Origin: Jiella marina
Lineage (GTDB): Bacteria; Pseudomonadota; Alphaproteobacteria; Rhizobiales; Rhizobiaceae
Direction: 5' to 3'
DNA: 64,000 bases
Assembly: GCF_024359545.1 (NCBI RefSeq)
Contig: NZ_JAKQZG010000009.1
Coordinates: forward strand, 155,079-219,078
Shown here: piece after piece, positions 1 through 8,753 of the stretch
Layout: every line of letters starts with the position of its first letter
How positions within the stretch are numbered: position 1 is the first letter of the stretch
Program-made: the position numbers and the translations under genes
The notes under the pieces: generated by a model
Database searches by the model: none
What the model saw: only the letters and a program-made list of their open reading frames with translations
What the model was told of the DNA's origin: nothing

Positions 1-2567
1 TTGTCGATTCCGGCATCCTGTCGCCGGATCTCGGCTCCCAACGCATTGCCTCGATCACCCCCTCACAGGGCTTTGCCCTGGAGCGGCAGGCGAGCACCGA
101 CGCCGACGTCTTTCTGGTGACCCTCGACCCGGGTTCGGTCGTGACCTTCGTCGCCGAACTCACCTCCTCCCGGCTGCCGGAACTGCGGCTGTGGGAGCCC
201 AACGCCTACAAGGACACCGTCAACGCCTTCACGCTCTATCGCGGCATCGTGCTGGGCATCGCCGGCCTTCTCGCGGTGTTCCTGACGATCCTCTTCGTGG
301 TCAAGGGATCGGCGATGTTTCCGGCCGCCGCCGCGCTCGCCTGGGCGGTACTCGCCTATATCTGCATCGACTTCGATTTCTGGCAGAAGCTCGTTCCGCT
401 TCAGCCCGGACAGGAGACGATCTGGCGCGCGGGCACGGAGGTGGCACTCGCCTTCACCCTCGCAGTCTTCCTGTTTGCCTATCTCAACCTCAATCGCTGG
501 CACCGGGCGCTGTCGATCTCGCTCCTGATCTGGCTGGCGATGCTGGCTGGGCTCGGTGCGCTGGCCGTGTTCGAACCGATCGTCGCCTCCGGCATCGCCC
601 GGCTTTCGCTGGCGGCGACGGCCGGTATAGGGCTCGCGCTGATCGCCGGCTTTTCCTTCCAGGGCTTCGACCGCGCGGTCATGCTCGTGCCCACCTGGTG
701 CCTGATCATCCTCTGGCTTGCGGCCAGCTGGATGACGGTAACCGGCCAGATCGACAACGACATCATCCAGCCGGCGCTGGGTGGCGGCCTCGTCCTGATC
801 GTACTTCTGATCGGCTTTACGGTCATGCAGCATGCCTTTGCCGGCGGCACTTTCGCGCAGGGGCTCCTGTCAGACATGGAGCGGCGCTCGCTGGCACTCG
901 CCGGTGCGGGTGATGCAGTCTTCGACTGGGACGTCTCCCGCGACCGGATCTTCACCGGCGCGGAGGACGACGTGTTGAGCGGCATGCCGATCGCCGCGAT
1001 GAACGGGCCGGCGCGAGACTGGCTGCCGATCCTCCATCCCGACGATCGCGACCGCTTCAAGCTCACCTTCGACACCATACTGGAACACCGCCGCGGCCGG
1101 ATCGACCAGGAATTCCGGGTCTGCGATGAGGACGGGCACTATCACTGGATGTCGCTGCGGGCACGGCCGGTGCTCGGATCCGATGGCGAGGTGGTGCGCT
1201 GTGTCGGCACGCTGAAGGACGTGACCGGGCGCAAGAAGGCCGAGGAGCGGCTTCTCCACGATGCGCTGCACGACCAGCTGACGGGTTTGCCAAATCGCGA
1301 ACTCTTCAATGACCGTATGGAGGCGATTGGCATCCTCGCCGCCTCGCGGCCCGATGTCCGGCCAACGCTCTTCGTCATCGACATCGACCGCTTCAAGCAG
1401 GTGAACGACGATTTCGGTCTGGCGGTGGGCGACACGATCCTTCTCACCGTCGGCCGCCGGCTGAAGCGCATCATCAACCCGCAGGATTCACTCGCCCGCC
1501 TCGGCAGTGACCAGTTTGGCCTGATCCTCATCTCCAAGACCGAGGTGGCTGCGGTCGCGGAATTCGCCGAGGAACTGCGCGAGGCGATCAAGGCCCCGAT
1601 TTCGCTGGCTGGCCGCGAGATCGTGCTGACCGGCTCCATCGGCCTCAGCGGTTGGGCCGAAGGCGCCATGGCGGAAGACGTTCTCAAGGAGGCCGAACTG
1701 GCCATGTATCAGGCGAAGCGCTTCGGCGGCGACCGGATCGAACCCTTCCGCCCGGCCTACAAGACCATCGGATCGGGCCGCCTGCAGCTCGAATCAGATC
1801 TGCGCCGAGCTTTCGAGCGCTCGGAATTGTCCCTCGCCTTCCAGCCCATCGTTCATCTCGACAACGAGAAGGTCGCCGGCTTCGAAGCGCTGCTGCGCTG
1901 GGAGCATCCCAAGCGAGGGGCGATCTCGCCGGCGGAATTCGTGCCGATCGCCGAAAGCACTGGCCTGATCGTGCCGCTCGGCCAGTTCGCGCTGGAGGAA
2001 GCGGCGAAGCGTCTCAGCGATCTTCATCGCGCGACGTCCGCCGAGAAGCTCTTCATGTCGGTGAACATTTCGAGCCGACAACTCATTCGCCAGGATCTGA
2101 TCGCCGACGTGAAGGCGGCGCTGGAGCGCTACAAGCTGCCGCCGGCGACCCTGAAGCTGGAACTGACCGAATCCATGGTCATGGACAATCCGGAGCGCTC
2201 GGCACAGTTGCTGAGCCGGTTGAAGGATCTCGGCGTCGGCCTGTCGCTCGACGATTTCGGAACCGGCTATTCGTCGCTCGCCTATCTGATGCGCTTTCCC
2301 TTCGACACGCTCAAGGTCGACCAGTCGTTCCTGCGCAACGACAATCGCCCGCAGCGCCCGATCATCCTGCATTCGATCGTCACCATGGCGCATGACCTCG
2401 GTCTGAAGGTCGTCGCCGAAGGCGCCGAGAGCGAGACCGACATCGTCCAGCTGCGCCAGCTCAATTGCGAGTACGCCCAGAGCTTTGCCTTCTCGCCGCC
2501 GCTCTCCTTCGAGATGGCGAAACGGCTTCTTGTCGATCGCTCGGCGAGCCTCAAGCGGGCAAGCTGA
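1..2567 (+). CDS. 7TM-PAS-GGDEF-EAL c-di-GMP signalling protein (5' end outside window)
   Basis: The frame is open from the first bases of the window, so the N-terminus lies upstream; the GTG at 117 is only an internal candidate start. The visible order is a short extracytoplasmic stretch, about seven hydrophobic helices (roughly nt 220-850, 7TM-DISM-like), a PAS domain (about 890-1230), GGDEF (1270-1740) and EAL (1780-2540). The GGDEF signature reads GSDQF (1503-1517) after a Leu, so cyclase activity is doubtful. The EAL half keeps its expected residues: EALLR (1884), the Asn in SVNIS, the Glu in LELTES, DDFGTGYSS, the Lys in LKVDQSF and the Glu in VAEGAE. By family knowledge it should hydrolyse c-di-GMP at the inner membrane, with the degenerate GGDEF perhaps binding GTP as a regulator. 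Confidence 0.9.
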   Translation, partial: VDSGILSPDLGSQRIASITPSQGFALERQASTDADVFLVTLDPGSVVTFVAELTSSRLPELRLWEPNAYKDTVNAFTLYRGIVLGIAGLLAVFLTILFVVKGSAMFPAAAALAWAVLAYICIDFDFWQKLVPLQPGQETIWRAGTEVALAFTLAVFLFAYLNLNRWHRALSISLLIWLAMLAGLGALAVFEPIVASGIARLSLAATAGIGLALIAGFSFQGFDRAVMLVPTWCLIILWLAASWMTVTGQIDNDIIQPALGGGLVLIVLLIGFTVMQHAFAGGTFAQGLLSDMERRSLALAGAGDAVFDWDVSRDRIFTGAEDDVLSGMPIAAMNGPARDWLPILHPDDRDRFKLTFDTILEHRRGRIDQEFRVCDEDGHYHWMSLRARPVLGSDGEVVRCVGTLKDVTGRKKAEERLLHDALHDQLTGLPNRELFNDRMEAIGILAASRPDVRPTLFVIDIDRFKQVNDDFGLAVGDTILLTVGRRLKRIINPQDSLARLGSDQFGLILISKTEVAAVAEFAEELREAIKAPISLAGREIVLTGSIGLSGWAEGAMAEDVLKEAELAMYQAKRFGGDRIEPFRPAYKTIGSGRLQLESDLRRAFERSELSLAFQPIVHLDNEKVAGFEALLRWEHPKRGAISPAEFVPIAESTGLIVPLGQFALEEAAKRLSDLHRATSAEKLFMSVNISSRQLIRQDLIADVKAALERYKLPPATLKLELTESMVMDNPERSAQLLSRLKDLGVGLSLDDFGTGYSSLAYLMRFPFDTLKVDQSFLRNDNRPQRPIILHSIVTMAHDLGLKVVAEGAESETDIVQLRQLNCEYAQSFAFSPPLSFEMAKRLLVDRSASLKRAS

Positions 2568-2639
2568 TCGGGAAGCGCGGCGGTCTGCGCATCAGCAGGT
2601 GGGAGATGAAGCCGGGAGCGGCGAACCGCCGGGTTCGGC

Positions 2640-3938
2640 CTATCGGCTCCACCAGGACAACTCGTCGATCCGTTCACGAATCGACCGGGCGATGCAGCCC
2701 GCATCGTTGCCACAGGAATCGCGACGGGCGATCCAGCTCTTCTGCTCCTCGGTCAGATATTGCCGGTCCCTCGCGCCGACCCGGCCGCGCGTGCTGGCAT
2801 AGCTTTGGCTGAGTTCGCGGTCGAGCGTGGCGAGTTCGGCATTGCCGCAGATGGCGAATTCCGTCGCTGTGCCGGCCTTGCGGCAATCGAAACTCGGCGA
2901 GACGAAACGCGGTTTGGGTTGGGGCTGGAGGACGGGCGCGGGCTGCGGCGCGGGACTGGGCGTCACCGGTGCCGGCACCTGGCGATCCCGTGTCTTGATC
3001 AGCTGGATCTGGATCTGGGCGTTTTCCACCTGCAGGCTGCAATCGCGGTTCTCGATGATGAAGCGCTCGAAGCCTTCGCTCGTATTGGTGCGTTTGGCCG
3101 CGGTGAAATTGGTGTCGCAGCGCTCGTTGTTCAAAAGGCGATCGCGCAGCACCTTGACCGAGTTCTGGCCCGGACAGTCGGTCGTCTCCAGATATTCCGT
3201 CAGCGCTGCCGCCGTGTTCTTGGCCTGGGCGATGGCGAGGCTCCGCTCGCACTGCAATCCCTTCTCCACCGCCTTGAGTTCGGCGATCCGGCTGGTGGCT
3301 TCGCCCACTTGGGGACAATCAGGAAAGAAGGCGACAAAGCTCTGCAAAAGATCGAGGGAGCCCTTCTCGACGGCCGACTGGTAGGCCGCATCGCAGCGTG
3401 GATCCACATGGGTGACGGGAATGGTCACGCTGAAGGAGGGCGTGCACTGGATCTCGCGCCGGCCGTCCTTGCCCGCCCCCCGTGCCCAGAGAATGATCTC
3501 GGTGTCGACGTTGCGTCCCACTTCGCGGTAGGGGCGCAGGAGGATCGTGACATCCGCATCCGAGGCGCCGTCGATCAGCGTCTGGAGTTCGCGCACCTTT
3601 GCTTCGCTGAAATCCGTGCCGCTCGTGGCGATGAAACGGAAGGAATCCGCCTTGGTGATCCGGGCGCCGGACTGGGTGGAGACGAGTTGCAGGAGCTGGT
3701 TCAGGATCTCGATCTGCGCGGCGTGTTCGATCTTCACCGCTTCGCCGGTCACGCCGAGAATATGCACGCTCCTCACCCGCTCCGAGCCAGGGAAACACTG
3801 GGGCTTCGTCTGCAAGGCCAGGAAGTTGATGATCGTCGTCGTTTGCCATGCGGGCAAGGCCTGCTGCGCAGCGGCCGGCAGAGCCGTGTAGAAGAAGGTC
3901 ACCAACAGAAGACCTCTTGCCAGAGCTTGTATCATCAT
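2640..3938 (-). CDS. Secreted LprI-domain (DUF1311) protein
   Basis: A 432-residue protein when started at the ATG before IQALARG, which gives a clean signal peptide ending ALPAAAQ; an ATG 30 nt upstream would put charged residues ahead of it. The N-terminal ~150 residues form an uncharacterised domain bounded by two Cys. A Cys-rich helical middle follows, with CDAAYQSA-like and FIIENRDC-like repeats that resemble TPR/Sel1 packing. A Pro-rich linker (PAPVTPSPAPQPAP) leads to a C-terminal LprI domain containing CRKAGTATEFAIC, DRELSQSY and EEQKSWIARRD. LprI-type domains are linked to lysozyme inhibition or envelope protection; the exact role here is inference. It converges on the upstream GGDEF-EAL gene. 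Its N-terminal domain resembles that of the 12481-14178 product. Confidence 0.85.
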   Translation of the reverse strand: MMIQALARGLLLVTFFYTALPAAAQQALPAWQTTTIINFLALQTKPQCFPGSERVRSVHILGVTGEAVKIEHAAQIEILNQLLQLVSTQSGARITKADSFRFIATSGTDFSEAKVRELQTLIDGASDADVTILLRPYREVGRNVDTEIILWARGAGKDGRREIQCTPSFSVTIPVTHVDPRCDAAYQSAVEKGSLDLLQSFVAFFPDCPQVGEATSRIAELKAVEKGLQCERSLAIAQAKNTAAALTEYLETTDCPGQNSVKVLRDRLLNNERCDTNFTAAKRTNTSEGFERFIIENRDCSLQVENAQIQIQLIKTRDRQVPAPVTPSPAPQPAPVLQPQPKPRFVSPSFDCRKAGTATEFAICGNAELATLDRELSQSYASTRGRVGARDRQYLTEEQKSWIARRDSCGNDAGCIARSIRERIDELSWWSR

Positions 3939-4239
3939 GGTCCCAGCTCTTGCCTCGCCGTCCTCCAATTGACGTCTTCCTGCGCTCTCCGGTCACCGCG
4001 ATGTTGCAGTGGCCGGACCTTGTCAGGAACATCTTGGAAGGATCAGACCAGATCATGCGCGGAACGGCAACGGCTCTCGGCGACCCTACGTCATATCGCC
4101 TGTGTTTCCGGCCGAAGGGTTCTGTGAAAGCGGCCCCCTTGCCGCGCGGTCACATGGCCCGAGATGGTCGCGTCAGGCATGACTGCAGCAGGAGGCGGAG
4201 ACGGCCACAGCCAAGCCAGGACGCAAACCCTTCAAGGGC
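3939..4239. other. Intergenic region
   Basis: About 300 bases between the divergent LprI-domain gene and the GNAT-like gene. No convincing ORF, RNA or repeat is visible; it presumably holds both promoters. Confidence 0.5.
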
Positions 4240-4749
4240 ATGGCCCCGAAAGGCTATCGCATTCGCATGATGGAGCCGGGCGAAGCCCCTGCCCTCCATG
4301 CTTTGCGGGGGCGCGTGCTCATGGCCGCCATCGACACGGCGACTGCCCCGGCCATCAGCCTTTCCGACTTCGTCACCTTCCTCGTGACCCGCGAGATCTA
4401 CGTCGCAGAAGAAAAGGCCACAGGCGAGATTGCCGGTTATGCGGCGGCCGGGGGTTGGATCGATCTCTACTGGATATCCGAAATCATGGTCGATCCCGAC
4501 CGTCCGCAGGCCAGTCTCGAAGACGCGCTCCTCGTCTGTGTGACGGAGAGAGCACGCTGGTTCCACCATCGCGCGATCGCTCTCAGAGCCCCACTGGACT
4601 CGCAGGTCGATCCGCCCTCTCATGTCCGACACGGTTTCATGAAGGTTTCACGAAAGGATTGGACGCCTAGTATCGAGGAGATGGTCGCGGAAGAAGCAAA
4701 CGCGCTCAAGACATCCTTGCCGCGGGCAATCCATGTCAAATGGCTTTGA
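4240..4749 (+). CDS. GNAT-like N-acetyltransferase family protein
   Basis: 169 residues starting at ATG 4240 (MAPKGYRIR); no strong Shine-Dalgarno is visible. The pattern fits a GNAT fold: an N-terminal strand with an R-rich start, a YVAEE-type central strand followed by GEIAGYAAA, then IDLYWISEIMVDPD before the acetyl-CoA loop. The usual Q/RxxGxG/A loop is replaced by RPQASLED, so cofactor binding may be altered or lost. It ends with HGFMKVSRKDW, a common GNAT C-terminal strand. Substrate unknown. It stands alone between the LprI-domain gene and phaZ. Confidence 0.65.
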   Translation: MAPKGYRIRMMEPGEAPALHALRGRVLMAAIDTATAPAISLSDFVTFLVTREIYVAEEKATGEIAGYAAAGGWIDLYWISEIMVDPDRPQASLEDALLVCVTERARWFHHRAIALRAPLDSQVDPPSHVRHGFMKVSRKDWTPSIEEMVAEEANALKTSLPRAIHVKWL

Positions 4750-4860
4750 CGACAAACCGAACTCGAAGCTGACACGAACTGGACGGCGGAAGAGCGGCGA
4801 GTTCTGGGTTTTTAGTAGTAACCGTCGACCCGATCCGAGGCGAGACGACCCACTCGAAAT

Positions 4861-4889
4861 TTGTGCATTGCAGCAAAAATTGCTATATT
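4861..4889 (+). promoter_or_regulatory. Candidate sigma-70 promoter of phaZ with palindrome over the -10
   Basis: TTGTGC (4861-4866) and TATATT (4884-4889) are 17 bp apart, and TGC just before the -10 makes an extended -10. A perfect palindrome AGCAA-AAA-TTGCT (4872-4884) abuts the -10, where a repressor would block polymerase. A PhaR-type PHB regulator is a plausible binder, but this is inference. Confidence 0.45.
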
Positions 4890-4913
4890 TGACGCAAACG
4901 GAAGGCAAAAGCC

Positions 4914-6941
4914 ATGTTGTATCAACTTTATGAATGGAATCACGCTGCGCTGACGCCGTTTCGTGCTGTCGCGGATGCTACCCGGCTGTTTTACCAGAAC
5001 CCGCTCAATCCGCTGTCCCACACCACGGCCGGGCGGTCGATGGCGGCCATGGCCGAATTGTTCGAACGCACGACGCGCGTCTACGGCAAGCCGGAATTCG
5101 GTCTCTACGAGACCTTCATCAAGGGCCAGCGTGTGCCCGTCACCGACAAGCCAATCCTCTCCAAGCCGTTCTGCGATCTCTTGCATTTCGAACGGGAACT
5201 GCCGAAGAATCACGGCAAGGACCCGCGCATCCTGATCGTGGCACCCATGTCGGGACACTACGCCACGCTCCTGCGCGGCACGGTCGAAGCGCTCCTACCC
5301 TATGCCGAAGTCTACATCACGGACTGGAAGGATGCGCGCACCGTTCCCCTGACCCTGGGCCGGTTCGATCTCGACGATTACGTCGACTACATCATCGACA
5401 TGCTGCATGTCCTCGGGCCGGACACCCATGTGATCGGCGTCTGCCAGCCCGCCGTTCCCGTTCTGATGGCGACGGCCGTGATGGAGGAGGACGAGGATCC
5501 CTGCGCCCCGGCCACCATGACGCTGATGGGCGGGCCGATCGACACGCGCATCAACCCGACCGCGGTCAACGATCTCGCCGAAGAGCGGGGGATCGACTGG
5601 TTCCGCGACAATGTCATCATGTCGGTGCCGTTTCCCCAGTCCGGCTTCATGCGGCAGGTCTATCCGGGCTTCCTGCAGCTCACCGGCTTCATGTCGATGA
5701 ATCTCGACCGCCACGTGATCGCGCACAAGGATTTCTTCTGGCATCTGGTGAAGGATGACGGCGACTCTGCCGAAAAGCATCGGACCTTCTACGACGAATA
5801 CAATGCGGTGATGGATTTGACCGCGGAGTTCTATCTCCAGACGGTGGAACACGTCTTCATCAAGCATTCCCTGCCGAAGGGCGAGATCACCCATCGCGGT
5901 CGGCGCGTCGACCTGACGGCCATCAAGCGCACGGCACTTCTGACCGTCGAGGGCGAGAACGACGACATTTCCGGCGTCGGCCAGACCGAGGCCGCCCAGG
6001 ACCTGTGCATCAACATTCCCGGCGAGAAGCGCGTCCACTACGTCCAGGCGAAGGTCGGCCATTACGGCGTCTTCAACGGCTCGCGCTACCGCGCCGAGAT
6101 CTGCCCGCGTATCGTCGACTTCGCCCTGACCCATGGCACCACACACACCGGCGCCACGAAGCCGCGCGAAGACGCCAATGTCGACCATACGCCGCGGCGC
6201 ATGGGCGCGTATGCGGAACGCGTCGCCAAGGCCGGCAAGCTGGGGCGCAACCTCTCGCAATCGGGCGACAGCGCTTTCGACGCCGCGGCCGGCCTGCCGA
6301 GCTTCAACGCCGCGATGAGCGTGATGACCGCGCCGGCCAAGGCGATGATGGAAGGCGCCATGGAGGCCACGAACTATTCGTTCGGTTCCTTCGCCGGCGG
6401 CAACAATGCCGGGTTCTCGGCCCCGATCGGGCTTCCCTTCCAGGCGAAGAAGCCGAACGGGACGGAAAGCTATCCGAGCGGTCCGAAGACGATGGAGGCC
6501 CAGCCGGCGCCGCAGCCTGAGCCGGAAGCCTCGGAGACCGCAACGCTCGAAACTCCCGCGGCGCTGAAGACCGAAGCTGTCGCTCCCGCCGAGCCCGGGA
6601 AGGCTCCAGCGACTCCAGCCGCCGCGAAATCCGCACCGGCATCGACCGAAGCGGCCAAGCCGGCGGAAAAGGCGAAGGCGCCCACTGCCGCCACCAAGAC
6701 TGCGGAAAAGGCACCAGCCAATGACGCAGGCAAGGAAGCCAAGAGCGAGGCGGCACCCGCGGAAGCCAAGTCAGCGCCAAAGCCTGCCGTAGACACGGCC
6801 AAGACCGCAGAGGACAAAGCCGAGAGCAAGCCGGCCGCCGCTGCGACGACAACCAAGGGCGCGACGCGCAGCACCAAGCCGCGCCGGCCGGCCCGCCGCA
6901 AGAGTCCGCAGTCGTCCGGCACCGGCAGGCGGCGACATTGA
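4914..6941 (+). CDS. phaZ: Intracellular poly(3-hydroxybutyrate) depolymerase with Ala/Lys/Pro-rich tail
   Basis: 675 residues; ATG 4914 follows GGAAGGC. The first ~425 residues match the intracellular PhaZ family, an alpha/beta-hydrolase that degrades native PHB granules. The nucleophile is Cys177 in the lipase-box-like GVCQPAV, the candidate His is His383 in VGHYGVFNGSRY, and an Asp lies in VEGENDDISG. Family members end near residue 420. This one continues with a linker and then a tail from about residue 527 to 675 that is almost only Ala, Pro, Lys, Glu and Thr, ending in a basic patch (RSTKPRRPARRK). The tail resembles histone H1/PhaF-type tails that bind DNA or granules; this is a comparison by composition. 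A strong terminator follows at 7012. Confidence 0.93.
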   Translation: MLYQLYEWNHAALTPFRAVADATRLFYQNPLNPLSHTTAGRSMAAMAELFERTTRVYGKPEFGLYETFIKGQRVPVTDKPILSKPFCDLLHFERELPKNHGKDPRILIVAPMSGHYATLLRGTVEALLPYAEVYITDWKDARTVPLTLGRFDLDDYVDYIIDMLHVLGPDTHVIGVCQPAVPVLMATAVMEEDEDPCAPATMTLMGGPIDTRINPTAVNDLAEERGIDWFRDNVIMSVPFPQSGFMRQVYPGFLQLTGFMSMNLDRHVIAHKDFFWHLVKDDGDSAEKHRTFYDEYNAVMDLTAEFYLQTVEHVFIKHSLPKGEITHRGRRVDLTAIKRTALLTVEGENDDISGVGQTEAAQDLCINIPGEKRVHYVQAKVGHYGVFNGSRYRAEICPRIVDFALTHGTTHTGATKPREDANVDHTPRRMGAYAERVAKAGKLGRNLSQSGDSAFDAAAGLPSFNAAMSVMTAPAKAMMEGAMEATNYSFGSFAGGNNAGFSAPIGLPFQAKKPNGTESYPSGPKTMEAQPAPQPEPEASETATLETPAALKTEAVAPAEPGKAPATPAAAKSAPASTEAAKPAEKAKAPTAATKTAEKAPANDAGKEAKSEAAPAEAKSAPKPAVDTAKTAEDKAESKPAAAATTTKGATRSTKPRRPARRKSPQSSGTGRRRH

Positions 6942-7011
6942 GCGACCGCGCGCTGCCAATGAAGATGTGAGAGCACCGCTTTCGAGCGGAGACGAAGGCA
7001 GAGTTCGAAAG

Positions 7012-7046
7012 GCGGCGACTGAGGCGTTCAGTCGCCGCTTCCTTTT
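7012..7046 (+). terminator. Rho-independent terminator after phaZ
   Basis: Perfect 11-bp stem GCGGCGACTGA (7012-7022) with TCAGTCGCCGC (7028-7038), 5-nt loop, then TTCCTTTT. It lies between the convergent phaZ and trmD and overlaps the 3' end of trmD. The minus strand ends in a short T-run too, so it may work both ways. Confidence 0.8.
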
Positions 7047-7726
7047 GCAGCCAGCAGATCGGGCCGACGTTCGCGCGTGATGCGCTCGGCCTCGGCGCGG
7101 CGCCAGCGCTCGACGGCGCCGTGATCGCCGGAGGCAAGAACGTCCGGAATGCGTTGCCCTTCCCACTCTGCCGGTCGCGTGTAGTGGGGATGTTCGAGAA
7201 GCCCCTCCTCGAAGCTCTCCGTCTCCCCGGACAGCGTGTTCCCCATCACGCCGGGAAGCAACCGGATCACCGCATCGAGCAGCACCAACGCGGCGATTTC
7301 CCCGCCCGACAGCACATAGTCGCCGATCGAGACTTCCGTCAGATTCCGCCCTTCGATGACCCGCTCGTCGACGCCCTCGAAACGGCCGCACAGGATCACG
7401 GCGCCCGGCCCCGCCGCGAGTTGCCGCACGAATCCTTGCGTGAGCGGGCGTCCCCGCGGGCTCATCAGGAGCCGTGGCCTCGTGTCCGCCGCGGGCGAAG
7501 CCGCATCGATCGCTTCGGCCAGGACATCGGCCCGCAACACCATGCCGGCTCCGCCGCCTGACGGCGTATCGTCCACCGCGCGATGACGGCCACGGCCGAA
7601 ATCCCGAATCTGCCGGGTTTCGAGGCGGACATCGCCTCGCTCCAGCGCCCGCCCCGCGAGCGATATGCCGAGTGGACCCGGAAACATTTCGGGATAGAGC
7701 GTCAGAACCGTCGCGTGAAACGCCAT
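7028..7726 (-). CDS. trmD: tRNA (guanine37-N1)-methyltransferase
   Basis: 232 residues from ATG 7726 ([15 protein letters not shown]), chosen because TrmD proteins start just before this strand; a longer frame adds ten unconserved residues. SPOUT trefoil-knot methyltransferase that uses AdoMet to form m1G37 in tRNAs, preventing frameshifting. Visible motifs: [39 protein letters not shown] and [24 protein letters not shown], all typical of the AdoMet and tRNA sites. It is the third gene of a packed operon, 7 nt after the monooxygenase gene. The rplS gene usually following trmD is not downstream. Confidence 0.96.
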   Translation of the reverse strand: MAFHATVLTLYPEMFPGPLGISLAGRALERGDVRLETRQIRDFGRGRHRAVDDTPSGGGAGMVLRADVLAEAIDAASPAADTRPRLLMSPRGRPLTQGFVRQLAAGPGAVILCGRFEGVDERVIEGRNLTEVSIGDYVLSGGEIAALVLLDAVIRLLPGVMGNTLSGETESFEEGLLEHPHYTRPAEWEGQRIPDVLASGDHGAVERWRRAEAERITRERRPDLLAAKGSGD

Positions 7727-7733
7727 GGGACGC

Positions 7734-8036
7734 CTAGCCGAGTGGCTCGACCGCACCGGCCTCGATCACGCTCAGTTCACGCTTGAGGATCGTGACCCCG
7801 GAGAGGACCTTGTGCCAGTCGGCGATGTGCGGCGCACGGGCATGGGCATCGAGATCGGCGCGCGTATCCCATTCCTCGTAGATGCGCACGAGGCCAGGTT
7901 CCAGAAGGTCTTCGGCAAAGGAATAGACACGGCAGCCCGTCTCCTTGCGCGTTTCCGTCAGCACGGTCCTGGCCGCGTCGCGGACACTGGCAAGATCTTC
8001 CGGGCTCAAGCGCAGGGTGCCCGCAACGATGATCAT
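7734..8036 (-). CDS. Putative quinol monooxygenase (ABM domain)
   Basis: 100 residues starting [15 protein letters not shown] single ABM (antibiotic biosynthesis monooxygenase) ferredoxin-like domain, with the [23 protein letters not shown] core and the late [10 protein letters not shown] helix typical of YgiN-like quinol monooxygenases, which act as small cofactorless dimers. It sits between rimM (3 nt) and trmD (7 nt) in one operon, an unusual place since those two genes are normally adjacent or flanked by ribosomal protein genes. Substrate unknown; co-expression with translation factors is inferred from spacing only. Confidence 0.85.
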   Translation of the reverse strand: MIIVAGTLRLSPEDLASVRDAARTVLTETRKETGCRVYSFAEDLLEPGLVRIYEEWDTRADLDAHARAPHIADWHKVLSGVTILKRELSVIEAGAVEPLG

Positions 8037-8039
8037 GGC

Positions 8040-8639
8040 CTATTCCTCCTCATTCCTGTCCTGCGAGGGCGCGACCCGCGCCGCTTCGACCGATCTCCGC
8101 TCGTCCTCGACATCTTCTTCATCCTCCCCGGCAGCAAGGCCTGCCGCGACCGGGTCGACCGTCAGGACTCCGGCCTCGACGTCGAGGGCGGGGACGGCGG
8201 CTTCGGAAAACGGGATCATCACCGTCGCGCCTTCGGGTGGCGCGATCTCCAGGATGTCGCCGGCACCGAAATTGTGGACGGCGACCACCTCGCCGATGGT
8301 CTCGCCGGCGGCCGTCGAAGCCACCAGACCGACGAGATCCTCCAGATAGAATTCTTCATCGTCTTCGGTCTCGGGAAGCACCGCGCGGTCGACGAAGAGC
8401 TCGGTCCCGTTCAGCCTTTCGGCATGGTTGCGGTCGCCCACCTCTTCGAACCGGACCAGAAGCACGTTCTTTTGCGGCCGGGCGGCCTTCACCGTGTAAC
8501 GGTTTCCCTTGGCGTCGAAGAGCGGACCGTAGGCACTGAAGGCCTCCGGCTCTTCGGTAAAGGAGCGCACGCGGCACTCTCCGCGAATGCCATGGGCGCC
8601 GCCGATGACGGCCATGAGGATAGGATTTTCCAGCGTCAC
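8040..8639 (-). CDS. rimM: Ribosome maturation factor RimM
   Basis: 199 residues. RimM assists 30S assembly by binding S19 and helping 16S 3'-domain maturation. The N-terminal RimM beta barrel shows IGGAHGIRGECRVRSFT and VLLVRFEEVGDRNHAERLNG; the PRC-barrel half starts around FYLEDLVGLVA and contains IGEVVAVHNFGAGDILEI and VMIPFSEAAVP. A ~40-residue acidic tail (AAGEDEEDVEDERR) extends past the PRC barrel. First gene of the rimM-ABM-trmD operon; rpsP, its common upstream partner, is absent, so the operon has been broken up in this lineage. Confidence 0.96.
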   Translation of the reverse strand: MTLENPILMAVIGGAHGIRGECRVRSFTEEPEAFSAYGPLFDAKGNRYTVKAARPQKNVLLVRFEEVGDRNHAERLNGTELFVDRAVLPETEDDEEFYLEDLVGLVASTAAGETIGEVVAVHNFGAGDILEIAPPEGATVMIPFSEAAVPALDVEAGVLTVDPVAAGLAAGEDEEDVEDERRSVEAARVAPSQDRNEEE

Positions 8640-8753
8640 GCCGCTCGCCGACCGTTCTCGATGGGATCTTCTGCCCTAGACATGGACGGGCAGATACAGG
8701 AGGCGACGAGCGCTCGGCAAGGTCTCCGTGAGCGGCGATCCCGGACCGAGCGG

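Noticed and set aside
8640..8753. Looked for rpsP upstream of rimM
   Set aside because: Only 114 noncoding bases before the cyclase gene; rpsP is not here.
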